Assembly: GCA_002452555.1 (NCBI GenBank)
Contig: DKER01000072.1
Coordinates: forward strand, 13,234-33,872
Direction of reading: 5' to 3'
DNA: 20,639 nucleotides
Origin: Fidelibacterota bacterium UBA6817
Lineage (GTDB): Bacteria > Fidelibacterota > Fidelibacteria > Fidelibacterales > Fidelibacteraceae
Shown here: piece after piece, positions 7,749 through 15,291 of the stretch
Layout of the letters: each line of letters opens with the position of its first letter
Numbering within the stretch: the first letter of the stretch is position 1
Translations under genes and position numbers: made by a program
Notes under the pieces: generated by a model
What the model was told of the DNA's origin: nothing
The model's input: only the letters and a program-made list of their open reading frames with translations
Database searches by the model: none

Positions 7749-8954
7749 TCCGGATACCATCATCTGATAACGGTTTTCATTCCTAATATAATGACTGTCC
7801 GCTTTAAGGTCTTTATTCACAAAGGATTGCAGCTGGGTTACTCTGTTTTTAAAACTGTAAGGGAACCAATGGCGGATATCGTCAGGATCCTGATTTTTAG
7901 GAATTTTGGATTCCAGTTTTCCCATAAGATGAATCATTCCGGAGGGATCATAGCCTGCCCGGTAAGCATATACAGCGCCCTGGGCATCCGCTTCTGCTTC
8001 GTATTCTTCTTTACGCCCCTTTATTGCTCTTTCAAACATTTCGTCTGCCAGTTCATCCATTTCTTTTGTATCCGTACCAAACGCCTCATCCAATTCTCCA
8101 AAGGCATCCTCAGCCCGGAATTTTACCCGGCGCTTGCTCATTTCCGTTTCACCGTGACCCAGCGTAACATGGGCGATTTCATGTCCTATAAGACAGGCCA
8201 GTTCGTGTTCGCTGCGGATTTGCTTTAGCATCCCTTTTGAGAGGACAATTACACCGATCGGAAGAGCATTGGCAAAAATATCATCTGAATTGACAATATG
8301 AACGGTAACGGGAAGATCATAAAATTCTGTATTTTCAGACACCAGCTGGGCAATCATGTTCACGTATGATGTCAGTCGGGGATTGACAATAAGCCCCGGA
8401 GCTGCGAGCCTTCCTGCCGTAAAAGCACTGACGGCAAAAAGAGTTTCATCAACCGTAAACCCTTTATTTTGTTTGAGACGATACTGGCGCCTGTAACGAT
8501 TGGGACGCCAGCGGTTCTGATAGGTCTGTTCTCTGAAGGAAAGATAGTCCTGAGGTCTGAAATAAAGCCGAACCGGTCTGTCAAGCACATCATTATTCAT
8601 GCCGGAACGATTCATCTGATTCTCAAAAAAGCCTTTTACTGCCGCATTGACCATGGTTTTTGATGCCTGGCGGGTTGTCCAGTCCGAAGCCATTACTCCA
8701 TAGTCAATATTCGATGCACCTGATTCAAAGGCATTGGCAGACACCCATCCTGTTTTCCGGTCTCCGGTTGTAATATTCATCCAAAGGTCATCTGATGAAT
8801 TTACCGTGACCTGATCTCCTGAATTGAGAATCGTAACTACCGGAAAAAAGGCTCCCGGTCCCTCCCGCAGCGATGTATTATTCCGCTGTACCGTTTCGGC
8901 CGGCAGCCGGAGTATGCAAACGATTACCAGAAATAATAAAACAAGCTTTTTCAT
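7743..8954 (-). CDS. Exported M48 family metalloprotease with N-terminal SH3 domain
   Basis: Zinc metalloprotease predicted to act in the periplasm. Residues 1-19 form a Sec signal peptide. Residues of about 22-80 form a bacterial SH3 domain (NTSLREGPG ... GDQVTV ... GWVSANAF), a likely peptidoglycan or protein binding module. The catalytic domain has HEIAH (258-262) and the downstream EAD motif, with Glu321 as the likely third zinc ligand, as in Oma1/BepA-like M48 proteases. No transmembrane segments surround the catalytic site, unlike HtpX. The gene begins 9 bp after the adenylate cyclase stop, with TAAGG before the ATG, so the two form an operon. A role in envelope protein quality control is inferred from BepA-type relatives. 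Confidence 0.9.
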   Translation of the reverse strand: MKKLVLLFLVIVCILRLPAETVQRNNTSLREGPGAFFPVVTILNSGDQVTVNSSDDLWMNITTGDRKTGWVSANAFESGASNIDYGVMASDWTTRQASKTMVNAAVKGFFENQMNRSGMNNDVLDRPVRLYFRPQDYLSFREQTYQNRWRPNRYRRQYRLKQNKGFTVDETLFAVSAFTAGRLAAPGLIVNPRLTSYVNMIAQLVSENTEFYDLPVTVHIVNSDDIFANALPIGVIVLSKGMLKQIRSEHELACLIGHEIAHVTLGHGETEMSKRRVKFRAEDAFGELDEAFGTDTKEMDELADEMFERAIKGRKEEYEAEADAQGAVYAYRAGYDPSGMIHLMGKLESKIPKNQDPDDIRHWFPYSFKNRVTQLQSFVNKDLKADSHYIRNENRYQMMVSGL

Positions 8955-8963
8955 GGCATTACC

Positions 8964-11120
8964 TTACTTTGTTTTAAACGTAAAAACTCCGTCGTTATCT
9001 ACCAGATCCGGATTTTTCCGCAACAGATGACAGCGTTCCACAAACGCAGCCGCCGGTTTATCCTCCGGATCTTTTTTAAGGATATTTTCAAAAGCATGAA
9101 TGGCCGTTTTCCAATCCCGCTTTCTGTAATATTTCATTGCCTCAATAAACATATTTTCAATATCCATTTGTGCAGTACTTACTTCGTTTTTCCTGCCAAT
9201 CAGCGTGAAAACCCGGATAGGCAGCTGCTTCCCTTTAACACGAATGTAATCTAATTCTCTAAAAATATAATCATCTTTTACAAATTCCCATGTGAACTCG
9301 CTCATAATATTCGTGGTTCCGTACGATTTATTTACACCCTCAAGTCGTGCAGATAGGTTAACGGTATCACCGACTGCCGTATAATCCATACGACGGGCAC
9401 TCCCAAGATTCCCCACAACCATGGGACCGCTGCTGATCCCGATACGGGTCAGAATCTTCCCGGACGGAAGGGGGATAAGGTCATTTACCTTCATATCACG
9501 AAATTTCAGGATCACTTCACAGGCTGCCCGGGCATGATTGGACGAGGGAATGGGAGCACCAAAAATCGCCATGATACCATCACCCGTATACTTATCAAGC
9601 AATCCTCCGTAATCCAAAACAATGGATGAGATCGTTTCAAAATACGTATTTAACACCTTGATAACTTCCCGGGGGGACTTTTCTTCAGAAAAAGTTGTAA
9701 ATCCCTGTAAATCAGTAAACAGAACAGTTCCCGTTACTTCAGAACCCTCAAGATCAACACGGTCCGGATTCTCCATGAGGAGATTTATGACATCTGAACT
9801 GAGATAGCGGGAAAACATTGTCTGTATTTGGCGTTTAGCTCTTCCTTCGGTCAAAGTTCTGTACATCGCTGCCGAACCTGTCGTCAACAGGATCCCGAGG
9901 AACGGAAAGAGTGCATCCATCTCAGTTCTGGCAAAGCGGAACAGAAGGAGGGATATGGCAAAAAAAATGAGAGCCCCCATTACAGCAAGAAAGACAGACT
10001 GGCTGAATTTTCGATTGAGAATTATAAAAGACAAGCCAACAATAAACAACAGGGTTATGACTTGAATCCATGGCAGGGAGATCGTATTCAAAAAATGCCC
10101 GTGAGTCAGGTTATTCCAGATTGTCAGATGAATTTCACCGCCGGGATAAGGAGCAACGGCAGTAAATGGTGTGGGTTTCAGATCCAGGAGACCTCCGGCT
10201 GTTGCACAGATCATTATATTTTTCCCGGCATAGGAATCCGGCGGAATGATTGCCGGTTGTCCGGTTTGATGTTGGAGGGCAGACAGAAACACTGCATGAA
10301 AGGAATCATAGCGATACACACCCGATTCTCCGCCGGGGCCATACCAGAAGATGGGGAAGTTACCGTTTTTATCCAGGGGTATCCGGGATTTAAGGGTTAT
10401 GAGTTCTTTATTTCTTTTATTATAGGCAACCGGCGAATCCGCTTCTGATTCCAAATATGCCGAAAAACCAAGTTGGGAATAAAACCGGTCTCCAACGCGG
10501 ACAATAAGCGGCAGACGCCGGCAAATACCGTCCGAATCAGTAATAAAATGTGTTGTTCCGATTCGCTCCAATCCATGAGAAATGACTGGAATGGGAAAAC
10601 GGATCCCGTTATACCGGGGAAGGAATATTGCCTCGTGATCCTGAAAGTCCAGCCGGCCCAATCCGGCAAAGTCTCCGCGCCCGTAGAGTGAATCTGTGAG
10701 CATGGCGCCCATCACAACATGGGGATAAGCCGCCACAGCCGCTCCAAAATCCCTGTCCGACGCTTCGGCCGAAAGTTCAAGCCTCTGCTGGTCGGCCTCA
10801 GTAAAATGCATATCAAAAACAACGGTTCCTGCCCCGGCTTCTATGAGATAATTCAAGACGATACCGTAAAATTGCCGAGGCCATGGCCAGGGAATATTAT
10901 ATCTGTCAGCGAAATAACTGATGGATGCATCATCTATGGCAATGACCATAAAGGATGAATCTGCTTCATTACTTCCGGATATTGTACGCCATTTAAAATC
11001 TGTTATGGCGTTATTCATCCCCCGGTAAATATCTGTCAAACTGAACAGGGAAATAAAGATAAATACAACGAAGGCAATACCTACAGTAATAATAAACGAG
11101 CGATGATTGCTTTTTTCCAT
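8964..11120 (-). CDS. CHASE2-domain class III adenylate cyclase
   Basis: Membrane receptor that makes cyclic AMP from ATP. One transmembrane helix (about 10-29) precedes an extracytoplasmic CHASE2 sensor domain (about 35-340, with VIAIDDASI and GAGTVVFDMHF). Three more helices follow (about 348-367, 374-395, 401-420), then the catalytic domain. Metal-binding aspartates are Asp470 (FTDLQGF) and Asp514 (YTGDG); Lys510 and Thr581 (DYTAVGD) are the adenine-selecting pair; Asn588 and Arg592 are the transition-state residues. All catalytic positions are therefore intact. Lys with Thr is the class IIIb pattern known from Spirulina CyaC. Residues of about 650-700 look like a short TPR-type tail. It is the first gene of an operon with the SH3-M48 protease. 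The ribosome-binding site is weak. The CHASE2 ligand is unknown. Confidence 0.93.
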   Translation of the reverse strand: MEKSNHRSFIITVGIAFVVFIFISLFSLTDIYRGMNNAITDFKWRTISGSNEADSSFMVIAIDDASISYFADRYNIPWPWPRQFYGIVLNYLIEAGAGTVVFDMHFTEADQQRLELSAEASDRDFGAAVAAYPHVVMGAMLTDSLYGRGDFAGLGRLDFQDHEAIFLPRYNGIRFPIPVISHGLERIGTTHFITDSDGICRRLPLIVRVGDRFYSQLGFSAYLESEADSPVAYNKRNKELITLKSRIPLDKNGNFPIFWYGPGGESGVYRYDSFHAVFLSALQHQTGQPAIIPPDSYAGKNIMICATAGGLLDLKPTPFTAVAPYPGGEIHLTIWNNLTHGHFLNTISLPWIQVITLLFIVGLSFIILNRKFSQSVFLAVMGALIFFAISLLLFRFARTEMDALFPFLGILLTTGSAAMYRTLTEGRAKRQIQTMFSRYLSSDVINLLMENPDRVDLEGSEVTGTVLFTDLQGFTTFSEEKSPREVIKVLNTYFETISSIVLDYGGLLDKYTGDGIMAIFGAPIPSSNHARAACEVILKFRDMKVNDLIPLPSGKILTRIGISSGPMVVGNLGSARRMDYTAVGDTVNLSARLEGVNKSYGTTNIMSEFTWEFVKDDYIFRELDYIRVKGKQLPIRVFTLIGRKNEVSTAQMDIENMFIEAMKYYRKRDWKTAIHAFENILKKDPEDKPAAAFVERCHLLRKNPDLVDNDGVFTFKTK

Positions 11121-11182
11121 AATTTAATCCGTCTAAATATTGAATATAATTTAATGTTTATCGTTGGGATTGTAGAGAGAGA

Positions 11183-11366
11183 AGTTCAAACGTTGAGACG
11201 TTGAGAAGTTAAGGCTCGCTACGCTCGCTGTTTAAGAGTTCAAGGGCTCATGGGCTCATGGGCTCAAGAGTTCAAGAGTTCAAGAGTTCATGGGCTCATG
11301 GGCTCAAGAGTTCAGACGTTGAAAAGTTGAGAGGTTGAGAGGTTGAGAGGTTGAGAAGTTGAGACG
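11183..11366. repeat. Mixed 8-9 base tandem repeats (GTTGAGA, TTCAAGAG, TTCATGGGC types)
   Basis: The stretch starts with GTTGAGACGTTGAGAAGTT. Next comes an inverted segment (GGCTCGCTACGCTCGCTG, about 11213-11230). Then 9-base units of two kinds, CAAGAGTT and CATGGGCT variants, alternate in blocks from 11238 to 11313. Finally 8-base GGTTGAGA units occur three to four times (about 11325-11362). No reading frame is kept, and the block structure looks like slippage and gene-conversion products. Confidence 0.75.
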
Positions 11367-11405
11367 TTTAGTGGGAACCGCTGGATGTAGAAAGTCCATT
11401 CTGAC

Positions 11406-11461
11406 GACTGTTGACTGATGACTGTTGACTGATGACTGTTGACTGATGACTGTTGACTGAC
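11406..11461. repeat. Four tandem copies of a 14-base unit
   Basis: GACTGTTGACTGAT is repeated four times head to tail (11406, 11420, 11434, 11448), with only the last base of the fourth copy differing. Each unit is itself two imperfect GACTG(T/A)T halves. It is related to the GACTG-rich repeat at the left edge of the window. Confidence 0.85.
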
Positions 11462-11468
11462 AACTGCC

Positions 11469-11496
11469 CACCGGCTACCGGCTACCGACTACCGGA
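11469..11496. repeat. 8-base CCGGCTAC tandem repeat
   Basis: About three and a half copies of ACCGGCTA/ACCGACTA lie directly after the 14-base repeat. They are much more GC-rich than the surrounding sequence. No coding potential is seen. Confidence 0.7.
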
Positions 11497-11577
11497 TTAG
11501 CTACTGATTTCAAATACCATCTTTAGAATTACTGATTGATCATGTAAATTATAGTAAGATCAATAACAGGAGGTTTC

Positions 11578-11751
11578 ATGCAATTACCCAGACCGGGGAA
11601 ATATGTGATTCACGACCCGGATGATGACAAAAGATTTAATTTCAAAAAATATATGCGCCTCCATACACCGGCCAGACCTATGTGGCGTTTGTTGCTCATG
11701 TTGTTTGTCTTGATTGTAGTCTATTTATTCCTTCAGGGAATTTTAAGATGA
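11578..11751 (+). CDS. Small single-pass membrane protein, 57 residues, unknown function
   Basis: An ORF with a strong ribosome-binding site (AGGAGG, five bases before the ATG) encodes 57 residues. The N-terminal half is polar and charged (HDPDDDKRF at residues 12-20). Residues of about 37-54 form one hydrophobic helix (LLLMLFVLIVVYLFLQG). The peptide ends with an Arg residue, so the charged half should face the cytosol. Its stop codon is part of the GAGG ribosome-binding site of ftcD, seven bases before that start, so the two are probably co-transcribed and translationally coupled. I do not recognise a family. The good ribosome-binding site and tight spacing make a real gene likely. Confidence 0.72.
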   Translation: MQLPRPGKYVIHDPDDDKRFNFKKYMRLHTPARPMWRLLLMLFVLIVVYLFLQGILR

Positions 11752-11758
11752 GGTGTCT

Positions 11759-13387
11759 ATGAAATTGGTAGAGTGTGTCCCGAACTTCAGCGAAGGACGG
11801 GATATGTCGGTAATTAATGAGATTGTTAACGCAATTTCTACGGTTGATGGCGTAAAACTGCTTGATACCGACCCCGGAGTCGATACAAACCGGACTGTTG
11901 TGACCTTTGTCGGAGCGCCAGAAGCAGTCTTGGAAGGTGCTTTCCAGGGAATAAAAAAAGCGTCTGAACGGATTGACATGCGCCATCACAGCGGAGCACA
12001 TGCCCGGTTGGGTGCGACAGATGTCTGTCCATTTGTTCCGATTTCCGGTGTTACCGTAGAAGAATGTCTTGATTTGGCAAAGCGCCTGGGAAATCGTGTT
12101 GGGCAAGAACTAAATATTCCCGTATTTCTCTATGAAAAAGCCGCGACCCGCCCCGAAAGGCAAAATCTTGCAGATATTCGTTCCGGAGAATATGAAGGAT
12201 TGGCAGAAAAATTGAAAGATCCGGAATGGAAACCGGACTACGGCCCGTCCAGGTTTAATGAAAAATCCGGTGCAACTGTTATCGGTGTTCGGGAATTTCT
12301 GATTGCCTATAACGTAAATCTAAACACCAGAGACCGGAAACAGGCTCATGATATTGCCCTTGAGATTCGAGAGAAAGGGCGGGCAAAACGTGATGAAAAC
12401 GGAAAAATTATTAGAGACGAAACAGGGCAGATTTTCAGAACACCGGGACTCTTAAAGGAATGCAAGGCAGTGGGATGGTATATGGAAGCCTTCAACTGCG
12501 CCCAGATTTCCATCAATCTTACGAATTATCATGTAACACCCGTTCATACTGCTTTTGAAGCGGTTTGTGAGGAAGCGTCCAAACGGGGACTCAGGGTTAC
12601 AGGCTCTGAACTTGTAGGACTCATTCCCCTTGAAGCATTGCTGCAAGCCGGTGATTATTATCTTCAGCGCCAGGGAAAGCCCACAGGATATCCGGAAAAG
12701 GAAAGACTCCGTATGGCAATTCAAAGTCTGGGACTTTCAGAATTGTCGCCCTTTAATCCCCAAAAGAAGATTATAGAATATCGGGTCAAGGAAGAAAACG
12801 GAAATAAACTTTCGGATATGTCCCTCAATGATTTTGCTGACCTGTTATCAATCGACACACCGGCCCCCGGAGGAGGAAGCGTTTCCGCTCTTGCCGGTGC
12901 CATGGCGGCAGGACTGGCATCAATGGTTGCTCATTTAACCGTTGGGAAAAAAGGATATGAATCCGTTCAGGACAGAGCTTTAAGCCTGCCTGCAGAAGCA
13001 CAATCCTTGAAAGAAGATCTTCTAAAAGCCATTGACGAGGATACCAATGCTTTTAATGCTGTAATGGATGCAATGAGACTTCCTAAAAAGACAGAAGAAC
13101 AAATGGTACTCCGGGACAGGCAAATTGAAACAGCAACTCAGAATGCATGTCTTGTCCCCTTAAAAGTAATGAAATTATCTGCTTCGGCCTTTTCTCTCTG
13201 CAAAGAAATTGGGGAAATCGGCAACAAAAACTCCCAATCGGATGCGGAAGTGGGAACGTTAATGGCAAAGGCTGCCGTTCATGGAGCCGGCAGGAATGTG
13301 TTGATCAATCTTGAAGGGATTAAGGACGACTCATTTCGGCATAAAATGAAATCGGAAGTGGATTACTGGCTGAAAAACGTTGATTAA
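11759..13387 (+). CDS. ftcD: Bifunctional glutamate formimidoyltransferase / formimidoyl-THF cyclodeaminase
   Basis: Transfers the formimino group of N-formimino-L-glutamate to tetrahydrofolate and then cyclises it to 5,10-methenyl-THF with release of ammonia, the last steps of one histidine breakdown route. The N-terminal part (1 to about 325) has KLVECVPNFSEGRD and the MRHHSGAHARLGATDVCPF segment; His81 corresponds to the catalytic His82 of the mammalian enzyme. The C-terminal part (about 340-542) is the cyclodeaminase domain with PAPGGGSVSALAGAMA. The 542-residue length is close to the fused eukaryotic enzyme (about 541), so both activities should be present. I use the ATG at 11759 with GAGG five bases upstream; the in-frame GTG at 11753 would overlap that site. 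No other histidine-utilisation genes are in the window. Confidence 0.95.
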   Translation: MKLVECVPNFSEGRDMSVINEIVNAISTVDGVKLLDTDPGVDTNRTVVTFVGAPEAVLEGAFQGIKKASERIDMRHHSGAHARLGATDVCPFVPISGVTVEECLDLAKRLGNRVGQELNIPVFLYEKAATRPERQNLADIRSGEYEGLAEKLKDPEWKPDYGPSRFNEKSGATVIGVREFLIAYNVNLNTRDRKQAHDIALEIREKGRAKRDENGKIIRDETGQIFRTPGLLKECKAVGWYMEAFNCAQISINLTNYHVTPVHTAFEAVCEEASKRGLRVTGSELVGLIPLEALLQAGDYYLQRQGKPTGYPEKERLRMAIQSLGLSELSPFNPQKKIIEYRVKEENGNKLSDMSLNDFADLLSIDTPAPGGGSVSALAGAMAAGLASMVAHLTVGKKGYESVQDRALSLPAEAQSLKEDLLKAIDEDTNAFNAVMDAMRLPKKTEEQMVLRDRQIETATQNACLVPLKVMKLSASAFSLCKEIGEIGNKNSQSDAEVGTLMAKAAVHGAGRNVLINLEGIKDDSFRHKMKSEVDYWLKNVD

Positions 13388-13511
13388 CATTCAAAATTGA
13401 AAAAGCAGAAAAACGGGAACTTCCGGCTCTTTATTTGTGTATTAGTACCATAAGATTTTTTGACAAGTAATTCTTAAACAGTTGTGTTTCATTAGGTACT
13501 ATGAGGAATAA

Positions 13512-13528
13512 ATGGTTGTTATAACCAT
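13512..13528. promoter_or_regulatory. Candidate operator: palindrome upstream of glycosyltransferase
   Basis: ATGGTT and AACCAT are separated by five bases, with an overlapping perfect palindrome GTTATAAC (13518-13525). It lies about 90 bases before the glycosyltransferase start and about 46 bases after a TTGACA box (13460-13465) that lacks a good -10 partner. It would suit a dimeric regulator, but this rests on symmetry alone. Confidence 0.25.
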
Positions 13529-13617
13529 AACGACAAAAAAAATGTGGTAATAATGAATTGCATTTCCCATTTTACAAGTTACAAGTGATATCAGAAATAT
13601 AAAAGAGGAAGGCTTCT

Positions 13618-15177
13618 ATGATTAAAACGAGTATCATTTTTCATTTCAACACGGCAGGCGGACAGACAGATGCGCAGCTCAAAGCGACTGTTGATGCCAT
13701 GATTCAGCAGAAAAACAATAATATTGAATTGGTTGGTATTGCCAGTGACAAAGAAACCCTTACATCGCTTGTCGCCGACACCCGTCCCCTTGTTGTCGTC
13801 CCTGCGGAAAATGAGGAAGGTCTTTCCGCTCAATTGAACAAAGCCCTTGCCAAAGCAAACGGGGAATTTATTTTACTGCTGGACAATCTGACAAATCCTG
13901 TTATTCTCCGGAAAACGGCTGTTGATGCCTTTCTTATGTCTGCAGAAAGGAACCCGGGCGTTGGGCTGTTTTATTCCAGCTACGAACTTGAGGATGGAGG
14001 AACAGTAACGGAGAAACATCTGCTTGATCATCATATTGGCCGTGTTCGTGATAATATGGACTTCGGGAAAGCATTTTTTATCCGGAAAACAACGCTCGAT
14101 GACATCGGCTGTTTTGATGAAAATGTGAAATATAATGTTCTTTATGATATGCGACTGAAACTTTCAGAAAACAGAAAAGTCATTCGTATTGCCAACCGGT
14201 ACAACGGCTCTCTTTACCGGGTACAGGCCGCCGGCAAAAAAGCGAATGTCTTCGATTATCTGTTGGCCGGGAAGGATGTTCAACTGGAAGCAGAAAAGGT
14301 CGTTACGGAACATCTGAAACGCCTTGGAGCCTATCTGGCCCCCGGTGTTTTTCGTGAACATGAAAAACCGGGTGATGAAAAGAAGGAATTGGTTGCCTCT
14401 GTGATTATTCCTGTGGGATTTCGCCCCGAATTTATCGATACAGCCATAGAAAGCGTACAGGCTCAGACTGTTCAGAATGTGGAATGTATCGTAATGGTTA
14501 ATGGAGGAGATGATGATCCTACCGCCGATGTTGTTCGTAAATATATGAAGGACGGAGAAAAATACGATCCGGCAAAACCGGAAATACGGTTGGTCGTTCT
14601 GGATATTAACAATATCGGACTCTGTCTGAACATGGGTTCAAAACTGGCGCGCGGAAAATATTATGTACAACTGGATTCAGATGACAGACTGAAACCGGAT
14701 GCTGTTGAAAAAGTTGTGAATGTATTTAATTCTGATCCTGAAATCGGTATGGTCATCGGTTCCTATGAAGTCTGGGAAAAGAAAGACAATGGTGAATTGG
14801 TTCGCATGAAAGAAATTCCTGTCGTTACGCATGATGAATGGACAGAAGAAAACGGCCGAAACAACCTTCTTCGTATTAACGGTGCCGGAGCTCCCCGTTG
14901 TATTCCAATTCGCGTGATAAAGGAAATGGGTTATTTCAGCATTAATGATGACCCGAATGCCCGTAATTATGGTGAAGATTACGAAATGGTCAATAAGATT
15001 GCAGAATATTACCGCATTGGCAGAGTCTGGGATCCCATTTATGAAGTGGTACGGCACGGCGGTGGAACAGACCACGCAATTGACCAGAATACGGTGGATC
15101 GTAATGACAATGCCAAGGACGATATGAGGCGAGAAGCCATTTTAAGGCGTCAGGCCTTTAATAAAGCATGTAAATAA
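13618..15177 (+). CDS. Tandem-domain family 2 glycosyltransferase
   Basis: Cytosolic sugar transferase with two GT-A-like halves and no transmembrane segment. Residues of about 1-240 resemble a GT2 fold, with a Rossmann start (KTSIIFHF) and GEFILLLDN at 82-90, but the metal-binding DXD is degenerate (LDN). Residues of about 257-500 form a complete GT2 domain: SVIIPVGFRPEFIDTAIESV, the DSDD metal-binding motif at 353-356 and the acidic GED at 452-454 as likely catalytic base. The first half may be a non-catalytic acceptor-binding or structural domain. AGAGGAAGG lies before the ATG. A hairpin with a T run follows the gene, so it may be transcribed partly apart from the ROK kinase and SpoIID genes downstream. 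Donor and acceptor cannot be read from the sequence. Confidence 0.88.
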   Translation: MIKTSIIFHFNTAGGQTDAQLKATVDAMIQQKNNNIELVGIASDKETLTSLVADTRPLVVVPAENEEGLSAQLNKALAKANGEFILLLDNLTNPVILRKTAVDAFLMSAERNPGVGLFYSSYELEDGGTVTEKHLLDHHIGRVRDNMDFGKAFFIRKTTLDDIGCFDENVKYNVLYDMRLKLSENRKVIRIANRYNGSLYRVQAAGKKANVFDYLLAGKDVQLEAEKVVTEHLKRLGAYLAPGVFREHEKPGDEKKELVASVIIPVGFRPEFIDTAIESVQAQTVQNVECIVMVNGGDDDPTADVVRKYMKDGEKYDPAKPEIRLVVLDINNIGLCLNMGSKLARGKYYVQLDSDDRLKPDAVEKVVNVFNSDPEIGMVIGSYEVWEKKDNGELVRMKEIPVVTHDEWTEENGRNNLLRINGAGAPRCIPIRVIKEMGYFSINDDPNARNYGEDYEMVNKIAEYYRIGRVWDPIYEVVRHGGGTDHAIDQNTVDRNDNAKDDMRREAILRRQAFNKACK

Positions 15178-15227
15178 GCATTCATGAAGTCAACACCCTT
15201 CGTGGTGGATAAAGAAATAATCGATAC

Positions 15228-15264
15228 AAAACAGCAGAAGTAGTGCTTTACTTTTGCTGTTTTA
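15228..15264 (+). terminator. Hairpin terminator or attenuator after the glycosyltransferase
   Basis: AAAACAGCA (15228-15236) pairs perfectly with TGCTGTTTT (15255-15263), and AGTA/TACT pair inside. The 3' arm ends in a T run. It lies 50 bases after the glycosyltransferase stop and about 28 bases before the next start, so it could end transcription or lower the level of downstream genes. Confidence 0.6.
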
Positions 15265-15291
15265 TCTGTAACAGAAAAACAGGAGACTGTT

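Larger units (their letters stand above)
11121..11577. other. Intergenic region rich in tandem repeats
   Basis: This region separates the minus-strand cyclase operon from the plus-strand genes to the right, so it should hold divergent promoters at its edges. Most of it (about 11183-11496) is occupied by short tandem repeats listed separately. The last 70 bases are AT-rich and end in AGGAGG before the small membrane-peptide gene. No other gene is seen. Confidence 0.55.

Noticed and set aside
7791..8228. 145-codon plus-strand frame opposite the M48 protease
   Set aside because: It is the antisense of the HEIAH catalytic region and has no independent evidence.
9828..10448. 206-codon open frame on the plus strand opposite the adenylate cyclase gene
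   Set aside because: It lies fully inside the antisense of a well-supported cyclase domain, has no ribosome-binding site of note, and its product is rich in Cys, His and Gln with no recognisable fold.
11183..11461. CRISPR array
   Set aside because: The repeats are contiguous and 8-14 bases long with no unique spacers of about 30 bases, and no cas genes are present.
11696..12106. 136-codon minus-strand frame over the start of ftcD
   Set aside because: It overlaps the conserved formiminotransferase domain and the small membrane-protein gene, with no support of its own.
13388..13430. Terminator after ftcD (GGGAACTTCC)
   Set aside because: The arms would leave a one-base loop, so no stable hairpin forms there.
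13460..13490. Sigma-70 promoter from the TTGACA box
   Set aside because: The expected -10 position reads TGTGTT, a poor match to TATAAT, and the lineage may use different consensus sequences.
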